Origin: an uncultured Collinsella sp.
GTDB lineage: Bacteria; Actinomycetota; Coriobacteriia; Coriobacteriales; Coriobacteriaceae
DNA: 64,000 nt
Assembly: GCA_958405565.1 (NCBI GenBank)
Contig: CATYEN010000002.1
Coordinates: forward strand, 1 to 64,000
Direction: 5' to 3'
Shown one piece after another: positions 52,145 through 61,100 of this stretch (positions are counted from its first letter, which is position 1; each line of letters starts with the position of its first letter). The notes under the pieces are model-generated. The model made no database searches and was not told the origin of the DNA. It saw only the letters and a list, made by a program, of their open reading frames with translations. A program made the translations under genes and the position numbers.

Positions 52145-54367
52145 CTACACGATTTGATTCACGTGCGTCTCGTCGTCGAACTTGGCGGCGCCGGGCTCAA
52201 CGTCCTGTGGAGCGGCGGCGTCGACCAGAGCCTGCTTGAGCTCGGTGTACTGACGCTCGACTTCGCCCTCGGCCCAGACCTGGTCGGCAATGGCGTCGAC
52301 CTGGCAGGCGGAGAACTTGTCCTCGGGCGTGTGCGAGACCGGGTCGACCTTGTGCATGGTCAGCTCGTTGCACTTGCCGATCCACCACTGGTAGGTCATA
52401 TAGACCGTGCCCTTGTTGATACGGTCGCTCACGTCGGCGCGGCTGTATACCTGGCCGCGGCGGCTGTGAATCGAGACGATGTCACCGTTCTTGATGCCGC
52501 GCGCCTGGGCGTCCGCGGGATTCATGCGGACAAAGCCGGGCTCGTCGGCAAGCAGCGCCAGCGTCTTGCAGTTGCCGGTCATCGAACGGCAGCTGTAGTG
52601 GCCGACCTCACGGACGGTGCACAGGATGAGCGGGTACTCATCGTCGGGAAGCTCGGAGGGCGCCTCCCAGTCGTGCGCCATCAGGTTGGCGCGGCCGTCC
52701 TTGGTGGTGAACTTGCCACCGGCGAACATGTCGGCCGTGCCATGGTCGTTCACATCGGTGCTCTTGACCGGCCACTGGGCGTAACCGCCCTCGGGAGCCA
52801 TCTTCTCGTAGGTCGCGCCCACAAAGTTGGGGCACAGGCTAATGCACTCGTTCCAGATCTGCTCGGTGTTGTCGTAGTGCATGGGGTAGCCCATGCGCGT
52901 AGACAGGTCCGCGAAGATCTCCCAGTCGTGGCGGCACTCTCCCTTGGGCGGAACGGCCGCGTCAAAGTGCTGGAAGCTACGGTCAGACGCGGTAAAGACA
53001 CCCTCGTGCTCACCCCAAGAGGTAGCGGGCAGGATGACGTCGGCGAGCATAGTCGTCTGCGTCATAAAGATGTCCTGGCAAATGAACAGATCCAGCTCGG
53101 AGAGCGTCTTGCGCATACCGGCCGAATCGGGCTCGGTCTGGACCGGGTCCTCGCCGTAGTTGTAGAAGCAGTGCACCTTGCCCTCGTCGACCAGGTGACC
53201 CAGGTCGGTGAGTTTGTAGCCCTCCTCGAGCGGGAGCTTTTCCTCGGGCACGCCCCAGGCCTTGGCAAACTTAGCACGCGCAGCCGGGTCGGTGACTTTC
53301 TGGTAGCCAGGGTACAGGTTGGGCAGCATGCCCATATCGCAGGAGCCCTGGACGTTGTTCTGACCGCGCACGGGCGCGAGGCCGGAGTTGGGTTTGCCGA
53401 TCTGGCCGGCAACGCAGGCGATGGAGGCGATGGTGTGCACCGTCTTCAGGTTCTGCTTCTGCTGGCATACGCCCATGCCCCAGCCAATGATGGCAGAAGG
53501 CTTCGCCGTGGCGTACATCTCGGCAGCTTGGTGGATCAGCGCGGGATCGACACCCGTGATGTCCTGTACGGATTCGGGAGTGTAGTTCTTGATGGTCTCC
53601 CACCACTCGTCAAAGCCGTTCGTGTGCTCGGCGACGAATTCCTTGTCGTAGAGGCCATCGTTGACCAGACAGTTGGCAAAGGCGTTGAGGAACGCAACAT
53701 TGCAACCGTTCTTGATCGGAAGGTAGAGATCGGCGATACGCGCGGTTTCGATATGGCGCGGGTCGGCGACGATGATCTTGCAACCCTTTTCTTTGGCTCG
53801 CACGATACGCCTTGCGACGATGGGGTGCGAATCGGCAGGGTTATAGCCGAAGAGGAAAATGCAGCCCGCATCCTCCATACCGGGGATGGAGCATGACATG
53901 CAACCTGAACCAACCGTGTCCATCAGACCGAGGACAGTAGGGCCGTGTCAAGTACGGGCGCAGTTGTCCACGCTGTGGGTGCCGATGCACGCACGCGTAA
54001 ACTTCTGCATGACGTAGTTCGCCTCATTGCCGCCGCCTCGCGAAGAGCCGGTGGTCATGACAGCGTTAGGACCATATTCGTCAATTATGGCCTGCATCTT
54101 AGATGCGGTGAAATCCAGTGCCTCGTCCCAGCTTACGCGCTCAAGATCCGCGCCCTTGGTGCGGCGGATCATCGGGTGCAGTACGCGAGGAGTCAAGATC
54201 TTGGTGTCGTTGATGAAGTCGTAGCCGCTCATGCCCTTAAGGCACAGCTCGCCCTGATTGGTGATGCCGTTGAGCGGTTCAGTACCCACGACCTGGCCGT
54301 TTTGGACCAAGAGGTTAAACTGGCAACCGGCGCCGCAATACGGGCAGATCACTTTATGCTTCTCCAT
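52145..54367 (-). CDS. fdhF: Selenocysteine-containing formate dehydrogenase H, read through an in-frame UGA
   Basis: The 740-residue cytoplasmic Mo-bis-MGD enzyme oxidises formate to CO2. The N-terminus binds a [4Fe-4S] cluster (CPYCGAGCQFNLLV ... CLKG). The TGA at 53948-53950 is codon 140, the same number as Sec140 in E. coli FdhF, and lies in HSVDNCART-U-HGPTVLGLMD. Downstream sequence continues the family without a break (GWGMGVCQQKQNL, RGQNNVQGSCDMG, HEGVFTASDRSFQ). Naive calling splits it in two at the TGA. The ATG at 54367 has GGAGGGTGTC upstream. SelA, SelB and tRNA-Sec are encoded nearby on the same strand. Confidence 0.96.
53913..53938 (-). promoter_or_regulatory. Bacterial SECIS hairpin of fdhF
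   Basis: Nine bases after the UGA, ACTGTCC can pair with GGACACGGT around a loop containing GGTCTG. The same GGUCUG loop follows the UGA in E. coli fdhF and is contacted by SelB. Stem is short with one or two bulged bases; folding was done by eye. Confidence 0.7.
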
Positions 54368-54390
54368 GACACCCTCCTTCCTTTCTCTGC

Positions 54391-54406
54391 TACCGATTAA
54401 TCGGTA
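54391..54406. promoter_or_regulatory. Perfect 16-bp palindrome between the ferredoxin gene and fdhF
   Basis: TACCGATTAATCGGTA, 24 bp upstream of the fdhF ATG. A palindrome of this length and A+T-centred shape looks like an operator for a dimeric regulator, placed inside the operon. Confidence 0.45.
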
Positions 54407-54443
54407 CGTATTTGACAATCGTTGGGCCTGTATGGCCGCCTGC

Positions 54444-54962
54444 CTACGCCTCGTTTTCGATGGTGGAACGGGCACGCTCGGCAGTCAGTTCTGCCAGACG
54501 CTCCTCGTCTACCAGGGTGAGGCCCTTGGTCGGGCACGCCTCGGCACACGCCGGACCGCCGGGACGGTCCACGCACAGGTCGCACTTGAGCACGAAGCTC
54601 TTAGTCTGCGAACCCACGCGAACGTCACCCATCAAGACGGGGACCTGCGTGGTCGCCACGCTCACGGCGCCAAAGGGGCATGCCATGACGCAGCTCTTGC
54701 AGCCGATGCAGTTGTCCTCGTTGACGCCGATACGATGGTTCTTTGGATCAAAGAACAAGGCGTCCGTAGGACAGGCCTTCGCGCACGGGGCGTCCTCGCA
54801 GTGGTGACATGCCACCGGCGCGGAGATCTCGTAGGTGCGCGTTACGCGCAAGCGCGGCGCGGCAATGTTGCCGGGGATGTCGTGTGCCTCGATACACGCT
54901 GCCATGCAGGTTTGGCACCCAATGCAGCGCGAGGAATCGGCTACGACTCGTTTATTGCCCAT
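54444..54962 (-). CDS. Four-cluster ferredoxin, HycB-like, formate dehydrogenase electron-transfer subunit
   Basis: The 172-residue protein has four [4Fe-4S] motifs: CIGCQTCMAACIEAH, CHHCEDAPCAKACP, CIGCKSCVMACP and CDLCVDRPGGPACAEACP. It is the first gene of the formate hydrogenlyase run and precedes fdhF, so it is the likely direct partner of FdhF. A second such ferredoxin (hyfA) follows fdhF. The ATG at 54962 has GGAGGGAG about eight bases upstream; the long open frame to 55136 is not protein-like. Confidence 0.92.
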   Translation of the reverse strand: MGNKRVVADSSRCIGCQTCMAACIEAHDIPGNIAAPRLRVTRTYEISAPVACHHCEDAPCAKACPTDALFFDPKNHRIGVNEDNCIGCKSCVMACPFGAVSVATTQVPVLMGDVRVGSQTKSFVLKCDLCVDRPGGPACAEACPTKGLTLVDEERLAELTAERARSTIENEA

Positions 54963-55141
54963 GTTGTTCACTCCCTCCTGAATCCCATGCCGGAGAGATC
55001 CTGCCGACGTTGCCCCAGGCCGCCCGTGGCCTGGCATCGGTAAATCGAGTGCCCGCGGCGAAACAGGCAATCGACGGAATTTCTCCAACGGTATACACAC
55101 TGAATATACGCAGTTGCCACGGGCGAACTTGGGCATAAGCC

Positions 55142-55163
55142 CTGCAATACGGGTGTATTGCAG
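55142..55163. promoter_or_regulatory. Inverted repeat upstream of the formate hydrogenlyase operon
   Basis: CTGCAATAC-GGGT-GTATTGCAG, 9-bp perfect arms. The half site TGTATTGC recurs as TGTATTAC in GTGTATTACAC (55209-55219) and in ATGTATTACG (55258-55267). This suggests a regulator with several sites in the gap between the ferredoxin gene and the toxin-antitoxin pair. The rest of the 54963-55386 gap shows only promoter-like A+T-rich sequence. Confidence 0.55.
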
Positions 55164-55283
55164 TGGTTTTGGCAGGTCGGGATTATTCTCGGTGGACTAT
55201 AAAGTCGAGTGTATTACACGCGTAGGCATATGAGATTTTCACGCTCTCCTTCTGCGGATGTATTACGCTTGTAGTTATGTTTA

Positions 55284-55322
55284 CACTCATTAACTTGAGT
55301 GAAATAAAGTGGTGGATATAAG
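55284..55322 (+). promoter_or_regulatory. Toxin-antitoxin promoter with overlapping operator
   Basis: TTGAGT, 16 bp, TATAAG (55295-55322) lies about 65 bp upstream of the antitoxin ATG. The inverted repeat CACTCA-TTAACT-TGAGTG (55284-55301) covers the -35 box, as expected for autorepression by an antitoxin. Confidence 0.6.
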
Positions 55323-55386
55323 ATAGTCAAAAGAAAGCACAGGGCGAATTTGACCATCCGTGTTGCACTAGATAAGGGGGCTAGCG

Positions 55387-55710
55387 ATGTCATCGACTCA
55401 AAAACGAGCCATCCTACAGGTGCGCATTCGCGAAGAGGACAAACAGCATGCCGAGCGTCTCTACGACGCCATGGGCACATCGCTTGCCGAGGCCGTTCGC
55501 CTTTTTGTTTCGCAGAGCATCCTCATGCGCAAACTGCCTTTTCAGCCGATCGCCGTGCGCTCAAAGGATGGCACGGCTGCCTACGGAGTGCTTAAGGCTT
55601 ACGGGGACCCCAATCGCCGGTCCGAGGAACGCAACGCCTGGATTGAATATCTCGCCGCAGAAAGCGACGATTCGATCTTGGGTCCCGAGGAAGTAGACAT
55701 CCATGAGTAG
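55387..55710 (+). CDS. RelB/DinJ-family antitoxin
   Basis: The 107-residue protein starts with a ribbon-helix-helix module (RAILQVRIREEDKQHAERLYDAMGTSLAEAVRLFVSQSI), typical of RelB/DinJ antitoxins that bind DNA and their toxin. The C-terminal half (YGDPNRRSEERNAWIEYLA) is acidic and would wrap the toxin. GGGGGC lies seven bases before the ATG. It overlaps the toxin gene by eight bases. Its operator is probably the dyad at 55284-55301. Confidence 0.85.
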   Translation: MSSTQKRAILQVRIREEDKQHAERLYDAMGTSLAEAVRLFVSQSILMRKLPFQPIAVRSKDGTAAYGVLKAYGDPNRRSEERNAWIEYLAAESDDSILGPEEVDIHE

Positions 55711-56158
55711 CACCATCATCGACGAGACCGTTATCCTACGCTACCTGCTTAACGACGACGAAGTTTTGTCACCGCGCGCCGCCAAGGTTATCGCCACGCG
55801 CACCACCCGCGTCTACCCCGAGATCATCACCCGTGTCGCCGTCACGCTGCGCGATGTCTACAAGGTCCCCCGCCCCAAAATCGCGGCGGCGCTGACCAGG
55901 TTGCTCGACGACGTCATGGTCGACGAGCCCACCGTCATCGCCTTTGCCATCAAGCTGTTTGGCAGGACGCATATGGACTTTAGCGACTGCCTGCTCGCAG
56001 CCCGCACCGCCATCTACAACGACGACGTCGTGAGTTTTGGCAAGCCCATCATCCAAGGCATGATCGACTACCGCCGCAAGCGCCAAACCGCAGCCGAAGC
56101 CCGCAGCCGAAGCATCGACTCCACCATCGACAAGCTCCGCCATCGCCCCCGCAGCTAA
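55703..56158 (+). CDS. PIN-domain toxin (putative ribonuclease)
   Basis: The 151-residue protein has PIN-type acidic residues: DETVILRYLLNDDE at the N-terminus, EIITRVAVTLRDVY, and MDFSDCLLAARTAIYNDDVVSFGKP near residues 90-114. PIN toxins are Mg-dependent RNases, often cutting tRNA or mRNA. The first conserved Asp is followed by Glu (DE) where the family usually has D-x-N, a mild deviation. The pairing of a RelB-like antitoxin with a PIN toxin rather than RelE is a mixed combination. Overlap with the antitoxin gene indicates coupling. Confidence 0.82.
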   Translation: MSSTIIDETVILRYLLNDDEVLSPRAAKVIATRTTRVYPEIITRVAVTLRDVYKVPRPKIAAALTRLLDDVMVDEPTVIAFAIKLFGRTHMDFSDCLLAARTAIYNDDVVSFGKPIIQGMIDYRRKRQTAAEARSRSIDSTIDKLRHRPRS

Positions 56159-56181
56159 CCCCATGCCCACCTAAGTTGCGG

Positions 56182-56408
56182 TGCGGGATCGATTTCCATC
56201 ACCCGGCACACTTATGAAAATGGCTCTGTTCCCAAAAGGAAGCAGAGCCATTCATCTATCTTGTGGAGCGGGCGACGGGAAGTCCAAGGATTTGCTTCGC
56301 AAATCCTTGTTCCGCTGCGGGCCGATGGCCCTTGCGTGCTGCGCTGGAAAATGCTCACGCATTTTCTCAGCTCCGCACCCTGCCGGGTTCGATTCCCGTC
56401 ACCCGGCA
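56182..56408. repeat. Duplicated tRNA-fragment and hairpin region beside tRNA-Gly
   Basis: Two copies of a plus-strand T-arm/acceptor-like sequence ending CACCCGGCAC (56182-56210, degenerate; 56384-56408) are about 200 bp apart. Each is followed by a GGCyCTG terminator hairpin and TCTATCTT-TGGAGCGGGCGACGGGAA, the 3' end of a minus-strand tRNA-Gly. In the first copy the tRNA body is replaced by three stable hairpins: CAAGGATTTG with a CTTCG loop (56285-56309), GGGCC/GGCCC, and GAAAATGC/GCATTTTC (56347-56366). No gene is seen. Confidence 0.7.
56220..56251 (-). terminator. Terminator-like hairpin, distal copy
   Basis: ATGGCTCTG/CAGAGCCAT stem, 14-base loop, minus-strand tail TTTCAT. It belongs to the decayed tRNA-Gly copy. 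Confidence 0.6.
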
Positions 56409-56419
56409 CTCATACGAAA

Positions 56420-56451
56420 ACGGCCCTGGTTCCGAAAGGAGCCAAGGCCGT
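56420..56451 (-). terminator. Terminator of the tRNA-Pro/tRNA-Gly transcript
   Basis: ACGGCC...TGG pairs with CCA..GGCCGT; minus-strand tail TTTCGT. It lies 12 bp after the CCA end of tRNA-Gly. Confidence 0.7.
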
Positions 56452-56463
56452 TGGTCTATCTTA

Positions 56464-56537
56464 TGGAGCGGGCGACGGGAATCGAACCCGCGTCATCAGC
56501 TTGGAAGGCTGGGGTTCTACCATTGAACTACGCCCGC
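56464..56537 (-). tRNA. tRNA-Gly (anticodon UCC)
   Basis: 74 nt with encoded CCA. Acceptor GCGGGCG/CGCCCGC, D arm TAGTTCAATGGTAGAA, anticodon loop CTTCCAA, T arm CGGGTTCGATTCCCG. Confidence 0.96.
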
Positions 56538-56543
56538 AAGATA

Positions 56544-56620
56544 TGGTCGGGACGACAGGATTTGAACCTGCGACATCCTGCTCCCAAAGCAGGCGCGCTA
56601 CCAAACTGCGCCACGTCCCG
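56544..56620 (-). tRNA. tRNA-Pro (anticodon UGG)
   Basis: 77 nt with encoded CCA. Acceptor CGGGACG/CGTCCCG, D arm GGCGCAGTTTGGTAGCGC, anticodon loop TTTGGGA, T arm CAGGTTCAAATCCTG. It lies six bases upstream of tRNA-Gly and is probably co-transcribed with it. Confidence 0.96.
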
Positions 56621-56711
56621 AAGGTGTTGAGCAGCTAAGGTCTAAACCTTGCGTGTCCCAAAGCGAAGGAAATTATAGGGTAGACTCCCCGCCTGCGCAA
56701 GCGCAGAAACC

Positions 56712-58070
56712 CTAGCTCCTCGAATGTGCGACAAACTGGCTATGGGCCAGGCCGATCACAAACGCCACCACGGCAACCGGCGCCCAGGCGGCACCGATGT
56801 CCGCCAGGGGCAGCGCATCGAACGGCAACCAAACACCCGCAAAGAACGCATCGCGGACCGAGGTGATCACGCTCTGCACCGCGACGACACCGCCGACCCA
56901 GACCCACACCTGCGGGTGCACATCGCAAAAGCCGTGGGCCAGACCCATAAGCACCAGCACGATGGCGACAGGATACAAGGCGTTAAGCATGGGCACCGAG
57001 AACATGAGGATCACGTCGAGGCCCACATTGGAGAGCACACACGAAAATGCGGCGAACACAAAGGCGAGAATCGCGAACGGGCGGCGCATGGCCTCCTCGG
57101 AAGCCTCCGCTCCCCCTTCGACCACATAGGTCTCGCAGAAGTAACGCGAGCAGCAGCTGATGAGGCCAATGCACACGTTCATGCAGGCGAGGAAGAAGAT
57201 CGCGAAGACCACGACCGTGCCGGCCAGCCCAAAGTGCATGGAGGCCGAGCGAGCGAGGATGGCAGCACCGTTGGTAGCGTCGGGCATCACGGTGCCGAGC
57301 TGCATACCGGCAAGAGCCAGGCCGCAGTAGATGATGGCCATGAGCACACCGGCAATGACACCGGAGCGCGAGATCTCGAAGGCCACGCGTTTGTCGTCGG
57401 TCACACCCAGCTCGTGAATGGTCTCGGCGATGATGATGCCAAAGGCGAGCGATGCAAGCAGGTCCATCGTCTGATAGCCGGTCAAGAAGCCCTGCACAGC
57501 AGCGCCCGCATCATAGGGAGCCTGCGGCGCGGCAGCCGGACCCAGCGGTGAGATCACGGCAGCGCCAACGACCAGCACAATGAGTGCGATGAGCGCGGGG
57601 CCCGTAATGCGACCAAGCACGCGCGTGATAACGCCCGGGCGCAGCGTAAGCGCAAACGCGACCACGAAGAAGGCGACAGCGAAGACTAGGCGTGCGGTGC
57701 CAAGCGAGATGCCCTCGGGCAGCAGCGGCACCAGCATCTCGAAGGCCGTGGAGCTCGTACGCGGAATGGCCAGGCACGGACCGATCGCCAGGTACACTGC
57801 CGCGACGAAGAACTCGCCAAACTTGGGGTGCACGCGGCCGGCCAGCTCGCGCGCCGTTCCAGCAAGTGCCACGGCGATGAAGCCCATGACGGGCAGGCCG
57901 ATAGCGGCAATCAAAAAGCCGATCATGGCAAGCGGCGTGGCAGAACCTGCCTGCAGTGCCAGAAGCGGCGGAATAATGAGGTTGCCGGCGCCAAAGAGCA
58001 TCGAGAACAGAGCGATGCCGACGGTAACGACATGGTCGGAGCGAAGGCCGCGCGGGGCAGATGAAGCCAT
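56712..58070 (-). CDS. brnQ: Branched-chain amino acid transporter, BrnQ (LIVCS) family
   Basis: The 452-residue carrier has 12 predicted membrane segments. It begins TVGIALFSMLFGAGNLIIPPLLALQAG, the signature start of BrnQ proteins. The family imports leucine, isoleucine and valine with sodium or protons. The ATG at 58070 has AGGTGG about six bases upstream. The open frame continues to 58526, but that extension is antisense to the surface-protein tail and not real. Monocistronic, followed by the tRNA pair. Confidence 0.92.
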   Translation of the reverse strand: MASSAPRGLRSDHVVTVGIALFSMLFGAGNLIIPPLLALQAGSATPLAMIGFLIAAIGLPVMGFIAVALAGTARELAGRVHPKFGEFFVAAVYLAIGPCLAIPRTSSTAFEMLVPLLPEGISLGTARLVFAVAFFVVAFALTLRPGVITRVLGRITGPALIALIVLVVGAAVISPLGPAAAPQAPYDAGAAVQGFLTGYQTMDLLASLAFGIIIAETIHELGVTDDKRVAFEISRSGVIAGVLMAIIYCGLALAGMQLGTVMPDATNGAAILARSASMHFGLAGTVVVFAIFFLACMNVCIGLISCCSRYFCETYVVEGGAEASEEAMRRPFAILAFVFAAFSCVLSNVGLDVILMFSVPMLNALYPVAIVLVLMGLAHGFCDVHPQVWVWVGGVVAVQSVITSVRDAFFAGVWLPFDALPLADIGAAWAPVAVVAFVIGLAHSQFVAHSRS

Positions 58071-58098
58071 AAGGCCACCTTTCGGGTCGAAACAAAAA

Positions 58099-58123
58099 CG
58101 GGACGGGCAAAATACCCGTCCCG
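58099..58123 (-). terminator. Terminator of the surface-protein gene
   Basis: CGGGACGGG/CCCGTCCCG stem with a seven-base loop, then TTTTTGTTTC on the minus strand, 66 bp after the surface-protein stop codon. Confidence 0.9.
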
Positions 58124-58188
58124 CAAGTATAAACGCTTGAGCAGGCCAGATGGTGCAAAGTATCAATCTGATTGCCCATTTAGAGCCG

Positions 58189-61100
58189 CTACGCGTCAGA
58201 GCGACGGCGACGCAGCAGCTCGAGTCCCAGCGCGACAAGTGCAACGGCGCCCGCAGCGACGGCAACAGCGAGCGGTGCCCTGTCACCCGTATCGGCAAGC
58301 TGCTGAGCGCTCGACTTGGACGAAGCCTTCTGTCCGGAGTTTTCCGCGCCATTCGCCTTTGTCTTATCAGCCGCGGAGTTATCCGAGCTGCCGGGTTTTG
58401 CCGGGTCCTTAGAATCCGACTGGTCGGAATCGGGCGTTCCGGGCTTATCCGGGTCCGGCTTATCCGGCTGGTCAGGTTCCGGTTTATCGGGCTCGGGCTT
58501 GTCCGGCTGGTCCGGATCGGGTCCATCGGGTTTATCCGGGTCGGGAACCACCGGATCCGGGTCGACAGGTTCCTGCTTCCTCTTCACCGTCAGCGTACCG
58601 GGCTCAACCTCGACATCGAAGTTCGGGTCGGTGACCGTCGCGCCGATCTTGTACTCGCCCGCCGGAGAGCTCTCGTCGGCATCACAGGAGTACTCGGCCT
58701 TCACGCCCGAGGTATCGACCGCGCTCTCCAGGCTCGAGGTGAACGCGGGGTTCGCCTCTCCCTCGTAGCGCTCGGCGTCATCGACCTTTACCTTGAGCTT
58801 CGCCGGCGTAATCTTGAACTTGCGCGAGGCGGCGCCGATATACCCGTCGCTTCGCAGCGTGGCTACGGCGCGGTACGTGCCGGCATCGGTCGGGGCCTCA
58901 CTCGACGAATAGTGCGTGCCGCCCGTCCCGTAGTACCTGACCCTCAGGTCGCCCTCGCAGGCCTTGGGGACACCCGTGACCTCGGGCGCTTGGGCATCAC
59001 CGCTGTAGACTAAGCTGCCGCCCTCAAATGCAAGCTCGACTCGCTTCGCCTGGACGACCAACACAAAGTGCGCGGTCACCGTCTCTCCATGAGCGTCCTT
59101 GCACGTGACGTCGAAGCTAAACACTCCGGCCTTGGACGGCGTACCCGAGAGCATCAGGCCGCCAGCCGCGCGGGTGAGCTTAAACCCGTCGGGAAGATCT
59201 GCCTCGTCCCACGTGTACTCGTACGGAGACTCGCCGCCCGCGGCTCCGGCAATCGTCACACGGTACGCACTATGTGCACGCGCCGCCGGCAGCAGGCCGC
59301 CGTTGAACACAAGGGCATCCCGGGGCACAACGGACACGACAGCACGATCGCTGTCTGCCTGCGTCTCAGTGCCAAGGTAGCGCTGAGTGATGCGGCAGAA
59401 ATACTCGCCGGCGCAATCGTCATCGAGGTTCTCGATGAGGAGCGTCTCCCCCGTCTCGCCCTCGAGCACCACGGCCTCGCCGTCCACCATGCGGAACCAC
59501 TGATAGGACAGTTCGACATCGGCGGCCGAACCCGTGGACGAGGACGCGTGGTCGAGAACGCTCTTACCCGCCTCGGCAGCAACCGAGAGCACAGCAGCAT
59601 CGCCCTCGTGGGCGCTCGCGTCCTGCGGCTGGGCGATCACCTTCGGAGCGTCCACCTTTGCGAACTCGAACGTGACCTCCTGCGAAGCGGTGACGCCACT
59701 CAGCGTGACCTCATACGCTCCGCCCTCATAGTCGGAGATGTCGAGATCGACGACCTTGTCCGAACCGTCCTCCGTGACCGTCGCCCGTTCGAGGTAGCAA
59801 CCCTCGTCGGGCGTCGCCGCGATGGTCACACTCTCGCCCGCAGCAACGGTGATCGAGCCGTTGTCGACCGAACCGTTGACCGCCTTGACCGTCACCTCGT
59901 AATTGACAGGCACGTCCGGGTTATCGGGCTCGGGCTTGTCCGGATCAGGATTATCGGGGTCGGGTTTGGGGTCCGGCTCAGGATTGTCGGGGTCCGGATT
60001 GTCCGGGTCGGGGTTGTCGGGGTTGGGATTCGGGTCCGGGTCAGGCTGATCGGGATCTGGGTTGCCCGGGTCAGGCTGACCGGGGTCGGGGTTGTCCGGG
60101 TCGGGATCGACGGGCTCCTGCTTCTTTTTCACCGTCAGCGTTCCGGGCACGACCTCGACATCGAAGTTCGGGTCGGTGACCGTCGCGCCAATCTGGTAAT
60201 CGCCAGCAGGAGAGCTTTCATCGGCATCGCAGGAGTACTCGACCTTCACACCCGAAGTGTCAACCGCACTCTCCAGGCTCGAGGTGAACGCAGGGTTCGC
60301 CTCCCCCTCGAAGCGCTCGGCATCGTCGACTTTCACTTTGAGCTTTGCCGGAGCGATCTCGAACTGGCAGGCGGCGGCACCGATGTAGCCGTGGCCGCGC
60401 AGCGTGGCGACAGCGCGGTACGTGCCGGCATCAGACGGAGCCTCCGTCGAGGAATACTGCGTGCTTCCGGTTCCGTAGTACTTAATCTTGAGATCGCCTT
60501 TGCAGACCTTGGGAACACCGGAAACTTCGGGCGCCTGCGACGCGCCATTAAAGGTAAAGTCGCTATCCGCAAACGTAAGCTTTACGCACTTTGCCTGGAC
60601 AACGAGCGCAAAGCGGGCGGTCATGGCCTCGCCACGGGCATCCGTGCACGTGATATCGAAGGCGGAAACGCCCGTCTTGGACGGAACGCCCGAGAGCGTC
60701 AGGCCGCCCGACGTACGGGAGAGCTTGAGCCCGTCGGGGAGCTTCGTCTCATCCCATGTGTACTCGTACGGAGTCTTGCCGCCCGCGGCCCCGGCAATCG
60801 TTGCGAGGTACGTGCTGTGAGCGCTCGCTGCCGGCAGCAGGTCGCCGTTAAACACAAGGGTGTCCCACGGCACGATGGAGACGGAGGCATAATCACTGTC
60901 CGTCTGCTTCTCAGTACCAAGGTAGCGTTGAGTGATGCGGCAGAAATACTCGCCGGCTTGCTCGTCATCGAGGTCCGCGAGCGAGAGCGTCTCCCCCGTC
61001 TCGCCATCGAGCACCACGGCCTTGCCATTCGCCATGCGGAACCACTGGTATGAAAGCTCAATCTTGGCAGCAGAACCCGTGGACGAGGCCGCATGGTCGG

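Noticed and set aside
53921..54475. fdhF as a pseudogene or two genes split by a stop codon
   Set aside because: The stop is TGA at the family selenocysteine position, reading continues in the same frame, and SelA, SelB and tRNA-Sec are encoded nearby.
54963..55140. Sigma-54/FhlA promoter of the formate hydrogenlyase operon
   Set aside because: I could not find a convincing -24/-12 pair on the minus strand at a sensible distance from the first gene.
56159..56463. Prophage or integrative element at the tRNA-Gly locus
   Set aside because: tRNA fragments are present, but no integrase, excisionase or cargo genes lie nearby.
56261..56638. Small proteins with GDGNRTRV or SGRRESNPRH sequences
   Set aside because: These are translations of tRNA-Gly and tRNA-Pro genes, a well-known annotation artefact.
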